Shown here: piece by piece, positions 22,084 through 33,130 of the stretch | Layout of the letters: each line of letters starts with the position of its first letter | How positions within the stretch are numbered: position 1 is the stretch's first letter | Source: Hordeum vulgare subsp. vulgare | Taxonomy: Eukaryota; Streptophyta; Magnoliopsida; Poales; Poaceae | NCBI RefSeq assembly: GCF_904849725.1 | Contig: NC_058522.1 | Coordinates: forward strand, 460,104,844 to 460,168,843 | Length of the DNA stretch: 64,000 nucleotides | Direction: 5' to 3' | The notes under the pieces: generated by a model | Databases searched by the model: none | What the model saw: only the letters and a program-made list of their open reading frames with translations | Told to the model about the DNA's origin: nothing | Program-made: the position numbers and the translations under genes

Positions 22084-23692
22084 TCTTACCTAATAATAAA
22101 TCAAATATAATTTATGGTCATCCGTCATAGAAAATACCCTTAAATTTTGCATTGATTACCCCCTTATGCCACGAGTAAATGAAAACACCAATTCAGCTCT
22201 TGCTTTTAATTCAAGAGAACGCGGTGCTCGCCGTTTCACTCTGGAAACCCCGATCCCATGATCTCCCATTTCTCTCCCACCTTTTCTCATTGGGTACCGG
22301 CGGGTGCATGATGTCCATTGTCTCGCTAGCTGCCCGATTGGACCGTCTTAGCCCGGCCTACTGCACTTTTATTCTTCCTTTTTGCACTTCCTTCTACGTT
22401 TTTTCTCATATTTTTTTCTCTTTTGGCTTTATTTCGATAAACTTTGCAAAAATATTAATTATGGATTAAAGAAACGTCATACTTATAGACAAAAAAGTGT
22501 CCATATGTACAAAAAATGTACAATGCGTATGGATAATAAATAATATATTTTCATTTTATTTTAAAAAATATTGGTCATGTATTTAAAAAAATTTTGCATA
22601 GAAAAATGTTTCCGATGTATAGGAAAAACATATACAAAAATATACAATGCGTATAGAACAAAGTAGACATAAAAAATATATCTTTTCAAAAATGTTAATC
22701 GTGTATTTGGATAATGTCAAACATGTATATAAAAAACATTCATGATGCATACAAAATATGTGGACTGTGTATAAAAAAATAGACATCAAAATTAAATATA
22801 TTTTAAAAACGTTAACCATGAAATTGGATAATATTAAACATGTATATATAAAATGTTTCTGATGTCACCCGCAAAAAAAATGTTTCTGATCTATAAAAAA
22901 TGTACAATGTTGCTTATTCAAGCTTTATGTAAACCAATGGCTTAGCTTTGACTTTTCATATTGTTCTAAACTGTTTTGCTAATGATTTTTTTAAAGAATA
23001 TTGATGTTGATACGCAATCTTGAACATTTGGCATGCAACATGCATGTACTTATAAATTGTTTGTTTTCGATGGAGCTGTCTAATACGGTTGCAACCAAAT
23101 TAAGACTTCACTTGAATTACAAATGCAAACACATATATCAGTAAGACAAAAATAATGTTCTTATGCATATGCTATCATTAATTAATAAAACACACTTTGC
23201 TTTTCTAATCGTAATGTAAATATTTGTGGGCATCACCGAGGAGGAGAGAGACCATGCAACTTGAAACATCAAGTAAGATTATATCCATGTTTACTTATTA
23301 TATGCTCATTAATAATATAAGTTCACAAGACATAAATTTAAATTGTTTAGAATACCTGTACTCAATATTCTTTCCTGCTTTTATTTCTTGATTTGCTCAT
23401 TAAACATGCCTCGAGTTGGTGTGTACTCCCTCTGTATCTAAGCATACTGAACATACTGAATTTTTTCTCTGAGAGGGAGAGAGAGACACACAGAAAGACA
23501 GAGAGATACCTTAGAACTGACGACATTCAAACGTGTTTTCTCTTTGTGAGCACCGAGGCCACCATCAGCAACATAAATGTGATGTCATTTGGAACTCAAA
23601 GACGTGGGCTATTAAGGTCTTGAGTCGTGGTTATTGAGTTAAGAGTGCGTGTTAATTTCTCTTCCGTTGCAACGAACGGGCTCATTTGCTAG
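22084..23692 (+). mobile_element. Candidate non-autonomous Helitron
   Basis: The 5' end TCTTACCTAATAATAAA follows an A at 22083. The 3' end is CTAG (23689-23692) followed by a T. A hairpin, CCGTT-GCAACG-AACGG (23664-23679), lies 9 bases before the CTAG. A 5' TC, a 3' CTRR preceded by a short hairpin, and insertion between A and T are the Helitron hallmarks. The CCGTTGCAACGNACGGG...CTAGT ending is also familiar from grass Helitrons. No Rep/helicase is encoded, so it is non-autonomous. The interior includes an AT-rich array, a GA-rich stretch (23470-23510) and short frames without domains. Confidence 0.65.
23664..23692 (+). terminator. Helitron 3'-terminal hairpin and CTAG end
   Basis: A 5-bp stem CCGTT/AACGG with a 6-base loop is followed by GCTCATTTG and CTAG. 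In Helitrons this structure acts as the replication/transposition termination signal. Assigned here by pattern only. Confidence 0.6.
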
Positions 23693-26650
23693 TAATAATA
23701 ATAAAGAAATCGAATGATAACAAATAACAAGCGACCACTATTTTTTGGTTTATCTACTTATTTATTCATTTTTCAATAGTTTTTTCTCTAATTTTATAGT
23801 TTTTTTCTTCTTAGTTTCTTTCTTTTTTTCTTTGATTTTTCATGGGTTCTTGTCTTTTTTTTTCTTTGTTTTCCTTAAGTTTTCATTACCTTGTTTCATT
23901 CCTTTATTTTCCTTTAGTTCTCTACATATATTTCTCATTTACCAACGGTTTATTTTATTTTCAGTACACAATCAACATTTTTTGTGTACTTCAGAAATAT
24001 GGTTGGCTTACACTTTTAACATTTTTGAATTACGTGATTAACATTTTCTGAAAACTTGATTTCTACTTTTGCCATACGTACTGTATATTTTTGGTATATA
24101 TCTCATACATTTTTCTAAAACATGTTTAACATTTTTCGAATACAAGTTTAAAATTATTTGAGTGCATGGTCAACATTATTTTAATATACATTTTATTTTT
24201 TTTCAAATTTTGGATTTAAAGTTTTCAAATACAAGATTTGTTTTTGAATAGATGGTCAAACCTTTTTTATATTAATTTTGAACATTTTCAAATGCTAGAT
24301 TAACATTTCAAATACAAGAATAACATTTTTTAATACATGATCAACATTTGTTTCAAATGCTTGGTAAATATTTATTTAATATATGATCCATATTCATGCA
24401 CATTTGCATTTTTTTAATACATGAGAAACATTTTCTCTATACACATTTAACCGTTTTCCAAATGCTTGTTTAACATGTTTTCAAATGTTTTATGTAAAAC
24501 AAATTGTAATGTATTTATTAGAATATTTTAACGCATAAAATGTTTTAGTTAAAACAAAAGTCAAAATAAAAAAACTTGAAAATGGCCACACGCGAGCTGG
24601 GTTTGCCCAATAAGGCGGTGCCTTAGATGAGGCTATATCCAACTCGCCTTGAACGATGTATAGCCGCGCCATGTGCTCTTTCGAGCCCAAACAAACATGC
24701 ACATGTTGGGAGTCGGGGGTGTTAAAGAAGGGACGCCATTATGTCTTGATTCACGCGAGACAGAGGGAACCGTCGCTGAAGGTTGGCATGAGTTGTGCTA
24801 GGCTAGTCATGCGGGAGCCACAACCTCGTTTTTTGTTTTCTTTTTTATTCAATTTTTTGGGTTTCCATTTTTTGATTTATTTTTTCGTTTTGTTTAGACT
24901 TTCAATATTCTAAATAAATATAATACAATGTGTATGAATTTTTTGGATCATGTATTTAAAAATGTTAGTCAAGCATTTAAAAAAATGGTAAACAATCAAT
25001 TGACAAATGTTAATCAAGCATTTGAAAATGTTTAATGTTTATGTAAAAATGTTGACCATGAGTAAAGAAATGAAGAGCAAATTTGATCGTGGATAAAAAT
25101 ATTCATAAGGAATTATAAAAAATGTTGAACTAGTTTTTAAAAAATGTCAAATGTGTTTGGAAAATATATTGACCATCTATTAAAAATAATTGAAATTTTA
25201 ATCATGTATATAAAATATGTAATAGAACAATTGAATAAATGTTGGAAAATTATTGGAAAAATGTTATATTAGTAGGAAACTGTTGACCATGTGTTAAAAA
25301 GATGTTAATATTGTGTTTGAAAAAAATCTATTCAAGCATTTGAAAAAGTTTAAACGTGAGTAGAGGAAAAATGTAGACCATCTATTTAGGAAATGTTAAT
25401 CTTGTATTTGAAAACGTTAATGAATCATTTAAAAAATGTTGAAATGTGTATAGAAGCAATGTTGACCATGTATTTTTTTGAATTTGTATCGGGAAAATGG
25501 TATACATGTATTAGAAAAATGTTCTTGTCATACAAAGAATTGCAGAATGAGAACAAAAAAAACCAAAAAATGAGATAGAAAAAAATGGATGGAACACAAA
25601 ATGAAAAATAACACCGAAGAAACAAATGCAAAAGACTGGAAAATAGTGAAAATTGACAAACAGACAAAGAAAAGAAAAACATCACGAACCAAGAAAGAAC
25701 AAAGAAAAAAAGGAAAAAACATAGAGAAGAAATGCGGAAACCAAATAAAAAACTATAGATTTTTTTTCCGGAGAAAATGGAATAATAATGAAGGGGAAAA
25801 AACTAAACCAGGAAAAAACAATGAAAACCAGGCTTATTTCGGCTCAAGTAAGTCGCACCCTATTGATTCAACTCGAACGCGGTGTGAGCCCAGTGTTTAG
25901 CACCGTTGCAATCATCTAGGAGGACCATGGTCCCCTGGCCACTCCTAGTTCTTCATTATTTCCTCTTAAGCGTGTGCGAGAGATCCTTCCGTCTCGGGGT
26001 AAGTAAGATATAGTCGCCGTGTTAAAGAAGGCTTACTTAAGCTTTTTAAAATACATGACTAACAATTTTGAATACATGTTTAACAGTTTTTTCTATACAT
26101 ATTTCATATATTTAGCTTTTCTGATTAATAATTTTCAAGTACTTCGTTTTTTTAAGTTCTTGATTAATATATTGTAAATTCATGATGAAGTACCTTTTTC
26201 ACAAACATTTTACATTTCTTTATACATTTTTCATATAGAGTAGACATATTATATACATTTAACATTTTTCAAATGCTTGGTTAGTATTTTCTAAATACAT
26301 GGTCAACATTTTATCTATACATATTTTTTTCTTCCAAATGCTGGATTAATACCTTTTAAATATATGATTCATATTTTTTGATTACATGGTCAATATCTTT
26401 TTTATAAAATTTAACATGTTTCAAATGTTTGATTAGCATTTTTCAAATACTTGTCTAACATTTTTTCCAAATGCTTGAATAACATTTTTCGATATACGTG
26501 ATCAACTTTTTCAGAAATCTTTTAAATTGTTTGTATACACATTTAAAAAAATGTAATGCTTGGTTAACATTTTCTTCAAATGTTTTTATGTAAATTGCTT
26601 TTGTTAATATATTTATTTAGCATATTTTAAAATATAGAGAATATTAGAAA
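23693..26650. repeat. AT-rich degenerate arrays in alternating orientation
   Basis: From about 23950 to 24540 the units read AACATTTTT...AATACATGATC. From about 24930 to 25480 they read as the complement, AAAATGTTGACCATGTATTT. From about 26040 to 26600 they return to the first orientation. GC-richer spacers lie at 24590-24840 and 25835-26030; both mention AACTCG(C/A) and a TTAAAGAAGG block. The layout suggests non-autonomous fold-back elements, but I could not define ends or TSDs. Frames here (for example 23745-24041) are low complexity. Confidence 0.5.
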
Positions 26651-27281
26651 ATAAGACAAAAAAATGGAAACCCGAAAAAACCGAGGTCGTGGCCTCCCGC
26701 GCGCCGGAGCCTGCTCATTTAGAGATCTGCCCTGTTCCCAAAAAAATAAAATAGAGATCCGCCTGACGCAAAAGCTCGGTATGTCTTGCTATATGTGAGA
26801 CATAGCACTGCCCCTGCAAATGCGCAACAACTCTACGTGGCCCGGCCGAACGACTAAGCTTATCCAGATAAGCGGCGCCGCTTATATTCAGACAATGATC
26901 TCAAAAATACAAAAAATAAAAGCTTATATTCAGACAGAGCCGTTGCCGTTATCCTACAAATAAGATAGAACCGCCTCCGGGTCAGAAAACGCCGGCCTGT
27001 CGGCGGGCGGGCGGTGGTGGAAACTTAACCACTACCTCCATGGCCGTTTGGCTTACATGCGTAATACTATGTCGACTACTGGATCTGCAGTCTGTGGATT
27101 AGATGCTATTTATGGCGACGACCGGTACAAGGTAACGCCTCCGCTAGCTGCTGCATTCTTAGGTTAGGAAATCCTCCAGAGTTCCACGCATGTGCCAAGA
27201 GAGCAGATGATAACTTTGACGACCAACGGAGTAGCTCGAGCTCTGTGGAATTTGGATGAGATCAAGCAGCTATATGAGCTA
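26651..27281. other. Unassigned sequence between arrays and MITE cluster
   Basis: Mixed composition with no long frame. CTTATATTCAGACA occurs twice (about 26881 and 26923) as a short direct duplication. Nothing else is recognised. Confidence 0.4.
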
Positions 27282-27391
27282 AGGCCATTTTCAATACATT
27301 AATGTTAAGATGAAGTGTTAAGCACATTAAACAGTTTAATAACTAGGAGTATAAATTTTCAATACATAGGTGCTTAGCTTGTTGTAGCTAA
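27282..27391. mobile_element. Partial copy of the adjacent GGCC-type MITE
   Basis: GGCCATTTTCAATACATTAA... aligns with the first 105 bp of the element beginning at 27392. It is preceded by TAA, and the next element's TSD lies at its right edge. It looks like an older relative into which, or beside which, the second copy inserted. Confidence 0.55.
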
Positions 27392-27905
27392 GGCCCACTT
27401 CCAATGCATTGGTGATAAGATGAGGTGCTAAATACATTAAATAGTTTAGCAACTAAAGTCTCTAATGCATAGTTCCTTAGCTTATTGTATGTAAGCCTTG
27501 TTATTTAATGCTTTTACAACTAAAGTTGTGTATGCATTGGTGCATTTCTTTCATTTAAGTGTTTTACCTATGTTCACGCGTTTAGCATTGTTTCTTTTTG
27601 GGGTCATCACACTCATCTCTCTCCTATTAATTAGCTTGACACATTCGATTTTTTGCCTATGCGGCAGCCTTAACACCTGTACAAGGTGGAGCATTGGAAG
27701 TAGGCTAAGCCTTCTTATTTAATGATTTCGTAACTAAAGTTTTTCATGCATTGGTGGAGTGTTTTGTCTAGGTTTACGTGTTTGGCGTTGTTTCTTTTTG
27801 GGGTCATCATACTCATCTCTTTCATTTTAATTACGTTGTCACATTAGATTTTTCACCTACATGGCACTCTTAGCACCTGCACAAGGTGGAGCATTGGCAG
27901 GGGCC
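27392..27905. mobile_element. Harbinger-type MITE with internal duplication
   Basis: The ends are GGCCCACTTCCAATGC and, reverse-complemented, GGCCCCTGCCAATGC. TAA flanks both ends (27389-27391 and 27906-27908). Two direct copies of a roughly 215-bp internal segment start near 27492 and 27707 (AAGCCTT(G/C)TTATTTAATG, TTTCTTTTTGGGGTCATCA, CACCTG(T/C)ACAAGGTGGAGCATTGG). No transposase. Confidence 0.72.
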
Positions 27906-28197
27906 TAAGAGCATGTACACACGGACATAGAAAATATGACTCTAAAACACCCGTAGACGCACCCAGTGAGTGACCGGATGTGTTTTCTATTTGTCTGTCC
28001 GCGCAATCACACTCCATATTTTATTCACATATGTCCAGTCACTTGCACGTAGTTGGTGGAGAGAAAAAAAAAGAGAGAAAGAAAAGAATAAATAAAGAAA
28101 AATAAAAGATGGTCAGGGTTGAGATCATGTCCTACGCGGCGGACCGATCAGACGCGTCCGAAAAGCATCATATCCTTCCTATATTTGAGATGGTTAT

Positions 28198-30436
28198 TGA
28201 AAGGACATGAATGTCGCCTAGAGGGGGGAGGGTGAATAGGAGTTTTAAAATAATTATGGTTTAAGCTTGAACAAATGCGGAATAAAACTAACGTTTAATT
28301 TGTCAAGCACAAAACCTAAAACATCTAGGCTCATCTATGTGGACCAACAACTTATGCCGAGCAAGATAAACAACTAAGTGATAGCAAGATATATAACAAG
28401 AAACAATATGGCTAGCACAAAGTAAAGTGCATAAGTAAAAGGCTCGGGTAAGAGATAATCGAGACACGCGGAGACGACGATGTATCCCGAATTTCACACC
28501 CTTGCGGGAGCTAATCTCCGTTTGGAGCGGTGTGGAGGCACAATGCTCCCCAAGATGCCACTAAGGCCACAGTAATCTCCTCACGCCCTCGCAAAATGCA
28601 AGATGTCGTGATTCCACTAAGGGACCCTTGAGAACGGTCACCGAACCCGTACAAATAAGGTTGGGGCAATCTCCACAACTTAATTGAAGGCTTCCGACAA
28701 CACCACGAAGCTTCACCACAATGGAATATGGCTTCGAGGTAACCTCAAATGCCTGGGGCAATCTCCACAACCTAATTGGAGACCCCGAAGCTTGCCCGGA
28801 GCTTTACACGACAATAATTGAGCTCCGAGGCACCACCAAGCTTCTAAGACGCCAAAGCATCCACGAAGAACAATCTCTAGGGGTACCAAGCACCCAAGGG
28901 TAATAAGCTTGTCAAACTTCACTTCCACATATCACCGTGGAGAACTCAAACCGATGCACCAAATGCAATGGCAAGAACACACGAAATGGTCAAGTCCCTC
29001 ACACTCAAATCAATCCGCAACGAAAAAAGCTATGGAGGAATATGAGTGGAAGAACAAGAAGCTCACAAAGAACTCCAAGATCAAGATCCAAGGGGTTCCC
29101 CTCACATAGAGGAGAAAGTGATTGGTGGAAATGTGGATCTAGATCTCCTCTCTCTTTTCCCTCAAGAACTAGCAAGAATCATTGGAGGGATTGAGAGTTA
29201 GCAAGCTCTAAAAAGGTCAACAATGGGGAAAGAACACAAGTTCAACGGATAGAAAACTATTGGGGAAGAAGACCCCCTTTTATAGGCCTCCCCAAATCGA
29301 ACCGTTATGCACTCAGTCAATGCACAAGCGGTAGTACCGCTCAGGCGAGCGGTACTTCCGCTGGAACATAAGTTTCAAGAAAAATGTGCAAACAACAAAT
29401 ATCTCGGGGCACTAGTGCCGCCGGAGCGGTACTACCACTCAAAATGTAAAAAGACCCCGAAGAAGCTAGAGAAAATATTTAAGCGGAAGTAGCAGCGGTA
29501 GTACACATCGGAAGTACCGCCCAAGCGGTACTACCATGGTACCGAGCGGTACTACCGCGTGTTTAGAAAAAAACAACCCTGGTACTGAAACTACCATAAC
29601 TTTCGCATACGAGCAAGTGCTATCCAGCAGCAACTAGAAATCTTAAGAACATGCAGTTATGAAAATGCCAATGATAAAGAGATGTGAAACCTCTATGAAT
29701 GAAGAACCGACGAAAACTCCAACATCGAAAACATCATAGAAGATGCACTTGAACTCCATTTCCGATGAACTCGAGCTTGTCATCAAGATGACCATAAGCT
29801 CTAATACTCACAAAGAGAAGCACCAAACAAGAACCAAGAAATATGATGCAAGGATGCAAATGGTTTGAGCTCTCAACGAACGATACAATTAAACTACTCA
29901 CTTGAGAGCCCCCCTTGACACTACGACACTCTATCCTAAAATAGAAAAACCTATCAAGGGCAAACCTACACCTTGCACATAGTCCACTTGAGCTAGAATA
30001 TGACGATCTTGACTTCCTCAAGATGGACCACCTTTCTTGATTGTGTTGGCTTGATGAAGACTAGTTGATTGCTCCCCCATAATCACTATGGGTGAGCCAC
30101 TCTTCAACACATCTTCACAAGTCCATTGCCACCACAATGGACGACAAGCTTCAAGCATGATATCTTCATGATGATCCACTTGAACTTGCAGACCACAATC
30201 TTGATGACGATCACCACTTGACGTCATCCTTCATGGGTTGTATGAGATCTTCCTCTTGACGCAAGACCATGGAAACACACCTTGAATACCACCTTGGTCA
30301 TCATTAAACTACTTGAAACCGACATATGGACTTCAAGAAGTGCCTATGGACAAATCCTACAAATATAAGTTAAGGCAACCATTAGTCCATAGGGATTGCC
30401 ATCAATTACCAAAACCACATATGGATAAATATACTC
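28198..30436 (-). repeat. Full-length LTR (3' LTR if minus-strand sense)
   Basis: From the outer TG end to the point where similarity with the other LTR stops (AAATATACT at about 30430). The segment 29325-29565 is dense in the palindrome GCGGTA(C/G)TACCGC and variants. Frames within it are not conserved as coding. Confidence 0.7.
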
Positions 30437-30500
30437 TAAAAATCTCCCCCATTTTGGTAATTGATGGCAAACACTTCAAGATAGTTTATATAAGGAAATA

Positions 30501-30646
30501 AGCATAACCAAGCACACACATGCAAAGACATGCAAAACAATAATGCATGTGTTCGACATGCAAATGCTTAATAAGCATAACCAAGCACACATATGCAAAG
30601 ACATGCAAAGCAATAATGCATGTGTTCGAGATGCAAATGCTTAAGC
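30501..30646. repeat. Two-copy tandem repeat, 73-bp period
   Basis: AGCATAACCAAGCACACA starts at 30501 and 30574, each copy running through ATAATGCATGTGTTCGA to AAATGCTTAA with few differences. Lies in the internal remnant of the LTR-type element. Confidence 0.85.
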
Positions 30647-31212
30647 AATAAAAGCTAAACTCTCTAAACTTCTTCCCCATTGGCGTCGATTGCCAAAATG
30701 GACGAAAAGTTTAGAAAGCCAATGTAATAGGTGGTCCTCCAAAAAGTGTGTACTTCTCAACGAATGAGTGCAAAGAAATACACATATACAACGAAAAGTA
30801 GTTGGAGGAAAACGAACTATATCGAGGACCCAAAGATTGCAAAAAGGATCGTATGTCACAAATACATACAAAAGAGAGAAGCAAGCAAGCAATCAAAAGA
30901 TACCAATTGGAAAACACAATCACTTGGTCCTTCGAACCACGTGAATAAATGATATTATGATATGGGCAAAAGAGTGCTTTATAGAAACTAGAGAAGCTCC
31001 CCATGATTTGTGCACTAATAAGATTTGTTTTATTTTTGATGCAAGTGCACAAAATAGGATTGTTGCTCCCCCAAAATTAATAAAAAACACAACAAGTGCA
31101 AGCAAGTAGATAAGACAATAAGCATATCACTTGGACAAAATATAAGGTTGAGCAACATGTAAAAGAGACAACTTAAGAATGGGCTCAACCAAAATGATGT
31201 GTGTGAGTCATG

Positions 31213-32981
31213 GCACAACTTAATTGGAGGCTCCCAACAACACCACGAAGCTTCACCACAATGGCATATGGCTTCGAGGTGTCCTCAAATGACCGGGGCA
31301 ATCTCCACAACTTAGTTGGAGACCCCAATGCTTGCCCGGACCTTTACACCACAATGATTGAGTTCCAAGGCACCACCAAGCTTCTAGGATGCCAAAGCAT
31401 CAACGAAGAACAACTTCTTGGGTACCAAATACCCAAGGGTAAGCAGTTCCTCAAAATTCACTTCCACGTATCATCGTGGAGAATTCAAACTGATGCAACT
31501 AATGCAATGGCAAGAAATCACAAAGTGGTCAAGTCCCTCACACTCAAATCCCTCCACAACAACAAAAGCTATGAAGAAATATTAGAGGAAGAACAAGGGG
31601 CTCACAAAGAACTCCAAGATCAAGATCCAAGGGGTTCCCCTCACATAGAGGAGAAACTGATTGGTGGAAATGTGGATCTGGATGTCCTCTCTCTTTTCCC
31701 TCAAGAGCTAGCAAGAATCATTGGAGGGATTGAGAGTTAGCAAGCTCAAAGAAGGTCAACAATGAGGGAAGAGCACGAGCTCAACGGATAGAAAACCAAC
31801 GGGGAAGAAGACCCCTTATATAGGCCTCCCCAAATCGAACATTATGCACTCACTCAGTGCACAAGAGGTAGTACCGCTCAGCTGAGTGGTACTTCCACTC
31901 GAACGGAAGTTTCTAGGAAAAATGTGCAAACGACAAATATCTCGGGGCGGTAGTGCCGCCGGAGCGGTACTACCGCGTGTCCCAGTTGTACTACCGCTCC
32001 CCCAAGCGATACTACCGCTCAAAATGTAAAAAGACCCCGAAGAAGCCACATAAAATATTTAAGCGGAAGTAGCATCGATAGTACACAGCGGAAGTACCGC
32101 CCAAGCGGTACTACCGCGTATTTAGAGAAAAACAACTCTGGCACTGTAACTACCATAACTTTCACATACGAGCAAGTTCTATCCAACAACGATTGGAAAT
32201 CTAACGAACATGCAGTTATGAAAATGCCAATGATAAAGAGATGCGAAACCTCTATGAATGAAAAACCGACAAAAACTCCAACAACGAAAACATCATAGAG
32301 GATGCACATGAACTCTGTTTTCGATGAACTCGAGCTTGTCATCAAGATGACCATAAGCTCTAATACTCACAAAGAGAAACACCAAACAAAAACCAAGAAA
32401 TATGATGCAAGGATGCAAAACGATATGATCAAGCAACTCACTTGAGAGCCCCCTTGACACTATGACAATCTATCCTAAAATAGAAAAACCTATCAAGGGC
32501 AAACCTATACCTTGCACATAGTCCGCTTGAGCTAGAATATGATGATCTTGACTTCCTCAAGATGGACCACCTTTATTAATTGCGTTGGCTTGATGAAGAC
32601 TAGTTGATTGCTCCCCCATACTCACTATGGGTGAGCCACTCTTCAGCACATCTTCACAAGTCCATTGCCACCACAATGGACAGCAAGATTCAAGCATGAT
32701 ATCTTCGTGATTATCTGCTTGAACTTGCACACCGCAATCTTGATTACGATCACCACTTGACGTCATCCTCCATGGGTTGTATGAGATCTTCCTCTTAACG
32801 CAAGCCCATGGAAACACACCTTGAATACCACCTTGGTCATCATATAAACTCCTTGAAACCGACAGATGGACTTCAAGAAGTGCCCATGGACAAATCCTAC
32901 AAATATAACTTAAGGCAACCGTTAGTCCATAGGGATTGCCAGCAATTACCAAAACCACATATGGAGAAATATACTGTATCA
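31213..32981 (-). repeat. Truncated LTR (5' LTR if minus-strand sense)
   Basis: Matches 28675-30436 from CACAACTTAATTG(A/G)AGGCT to AAATATACT. About 480 bp present in the other LTR are missing at its inner edge, along with any primer-binding site, so one deletion probably removed part of this LTR and most of the interior. The 176-residue frame at 31210-31740 lies wholly in the LTR; its counterpart in the other LTR is broken, so it is not treated as a gene. Confidence 0.7.
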
Positions 32982-33130
32982 GTTATGATGGTTTGCGGAT
33001 AGCCCCGACGTATAAGAATGTTATGAAGGATTTGGTTGGATCAGTTTTTTTTCTCCTATCCGGTCACTCATTAGTCGCGTTTACGGACATATGAAGGGGT
33101 GTTTGAGGCGTCCGGTTGTAGATGCTCTAA

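Larger units (their letters stand above)
28198..32981 (-). mobile_element. Non-coding LTR-type retroelement with TSD GTTAT
   Basis: GTTAT flanks the element exactly at 28193-28197 and 32982-32986. Plus-strand ends are TGAAAGGACATG and ACTGTATCA. Read on the minus strand it starts TGATACAGT and ends CATGTCCTTTCA, also TG...CA. A long direct repeat pairs 28675-30436 with 31213-32981. Next to the inner edge of the left copy, the minus strand has a purine tract AAAATGGGGGAGA that fits a polypurine tract, so the minus strand is the likely sense. About 780 bp lie between the repeats and none of it encodes gag or pol. The family is common in cereals, but I cannot name it. Confidence 0.8.
27909..33127. 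mobile_element. Harbinger-type MITE interrupted by an LTR element
   Basis: The left part is 27909-28197 and the right part 32987-33127; together they make about 430 bp. The ends are GAGCATGTACACACGGAC and, reverse-complemented, GAGCATCTACAACCGGACG. TAA lies at 27906-27908 and 33128-33130. The joined sequence parallels the copy at 11976-12355. Its left TAA is also the right TAA of the neighbouring MITE. Confidence 0.8.

Noticed and set aside
23745..24051. Phe/Leu/Ser-rich frames like a small membrane protein
   Set aside because: They are translations of T-rich low-complexity sequence and the two overlapping frames are equally hydrophobic.
29325..29565. Regularly spaced GCGGTACTACCGC motifs as a possible CRISPR array
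   Set aside because: Spacing is irregular, the motif is itself a short palindrome with variants, and it occurs in an LTR of a plant element.
31210..31740. A 176-residue open frame
   Set aside because: It lies entirely inside an LTR, and the homologous segment of the other LTR (about 28675-29200) is broken by frame changes, so there is no sign of coding constraint.
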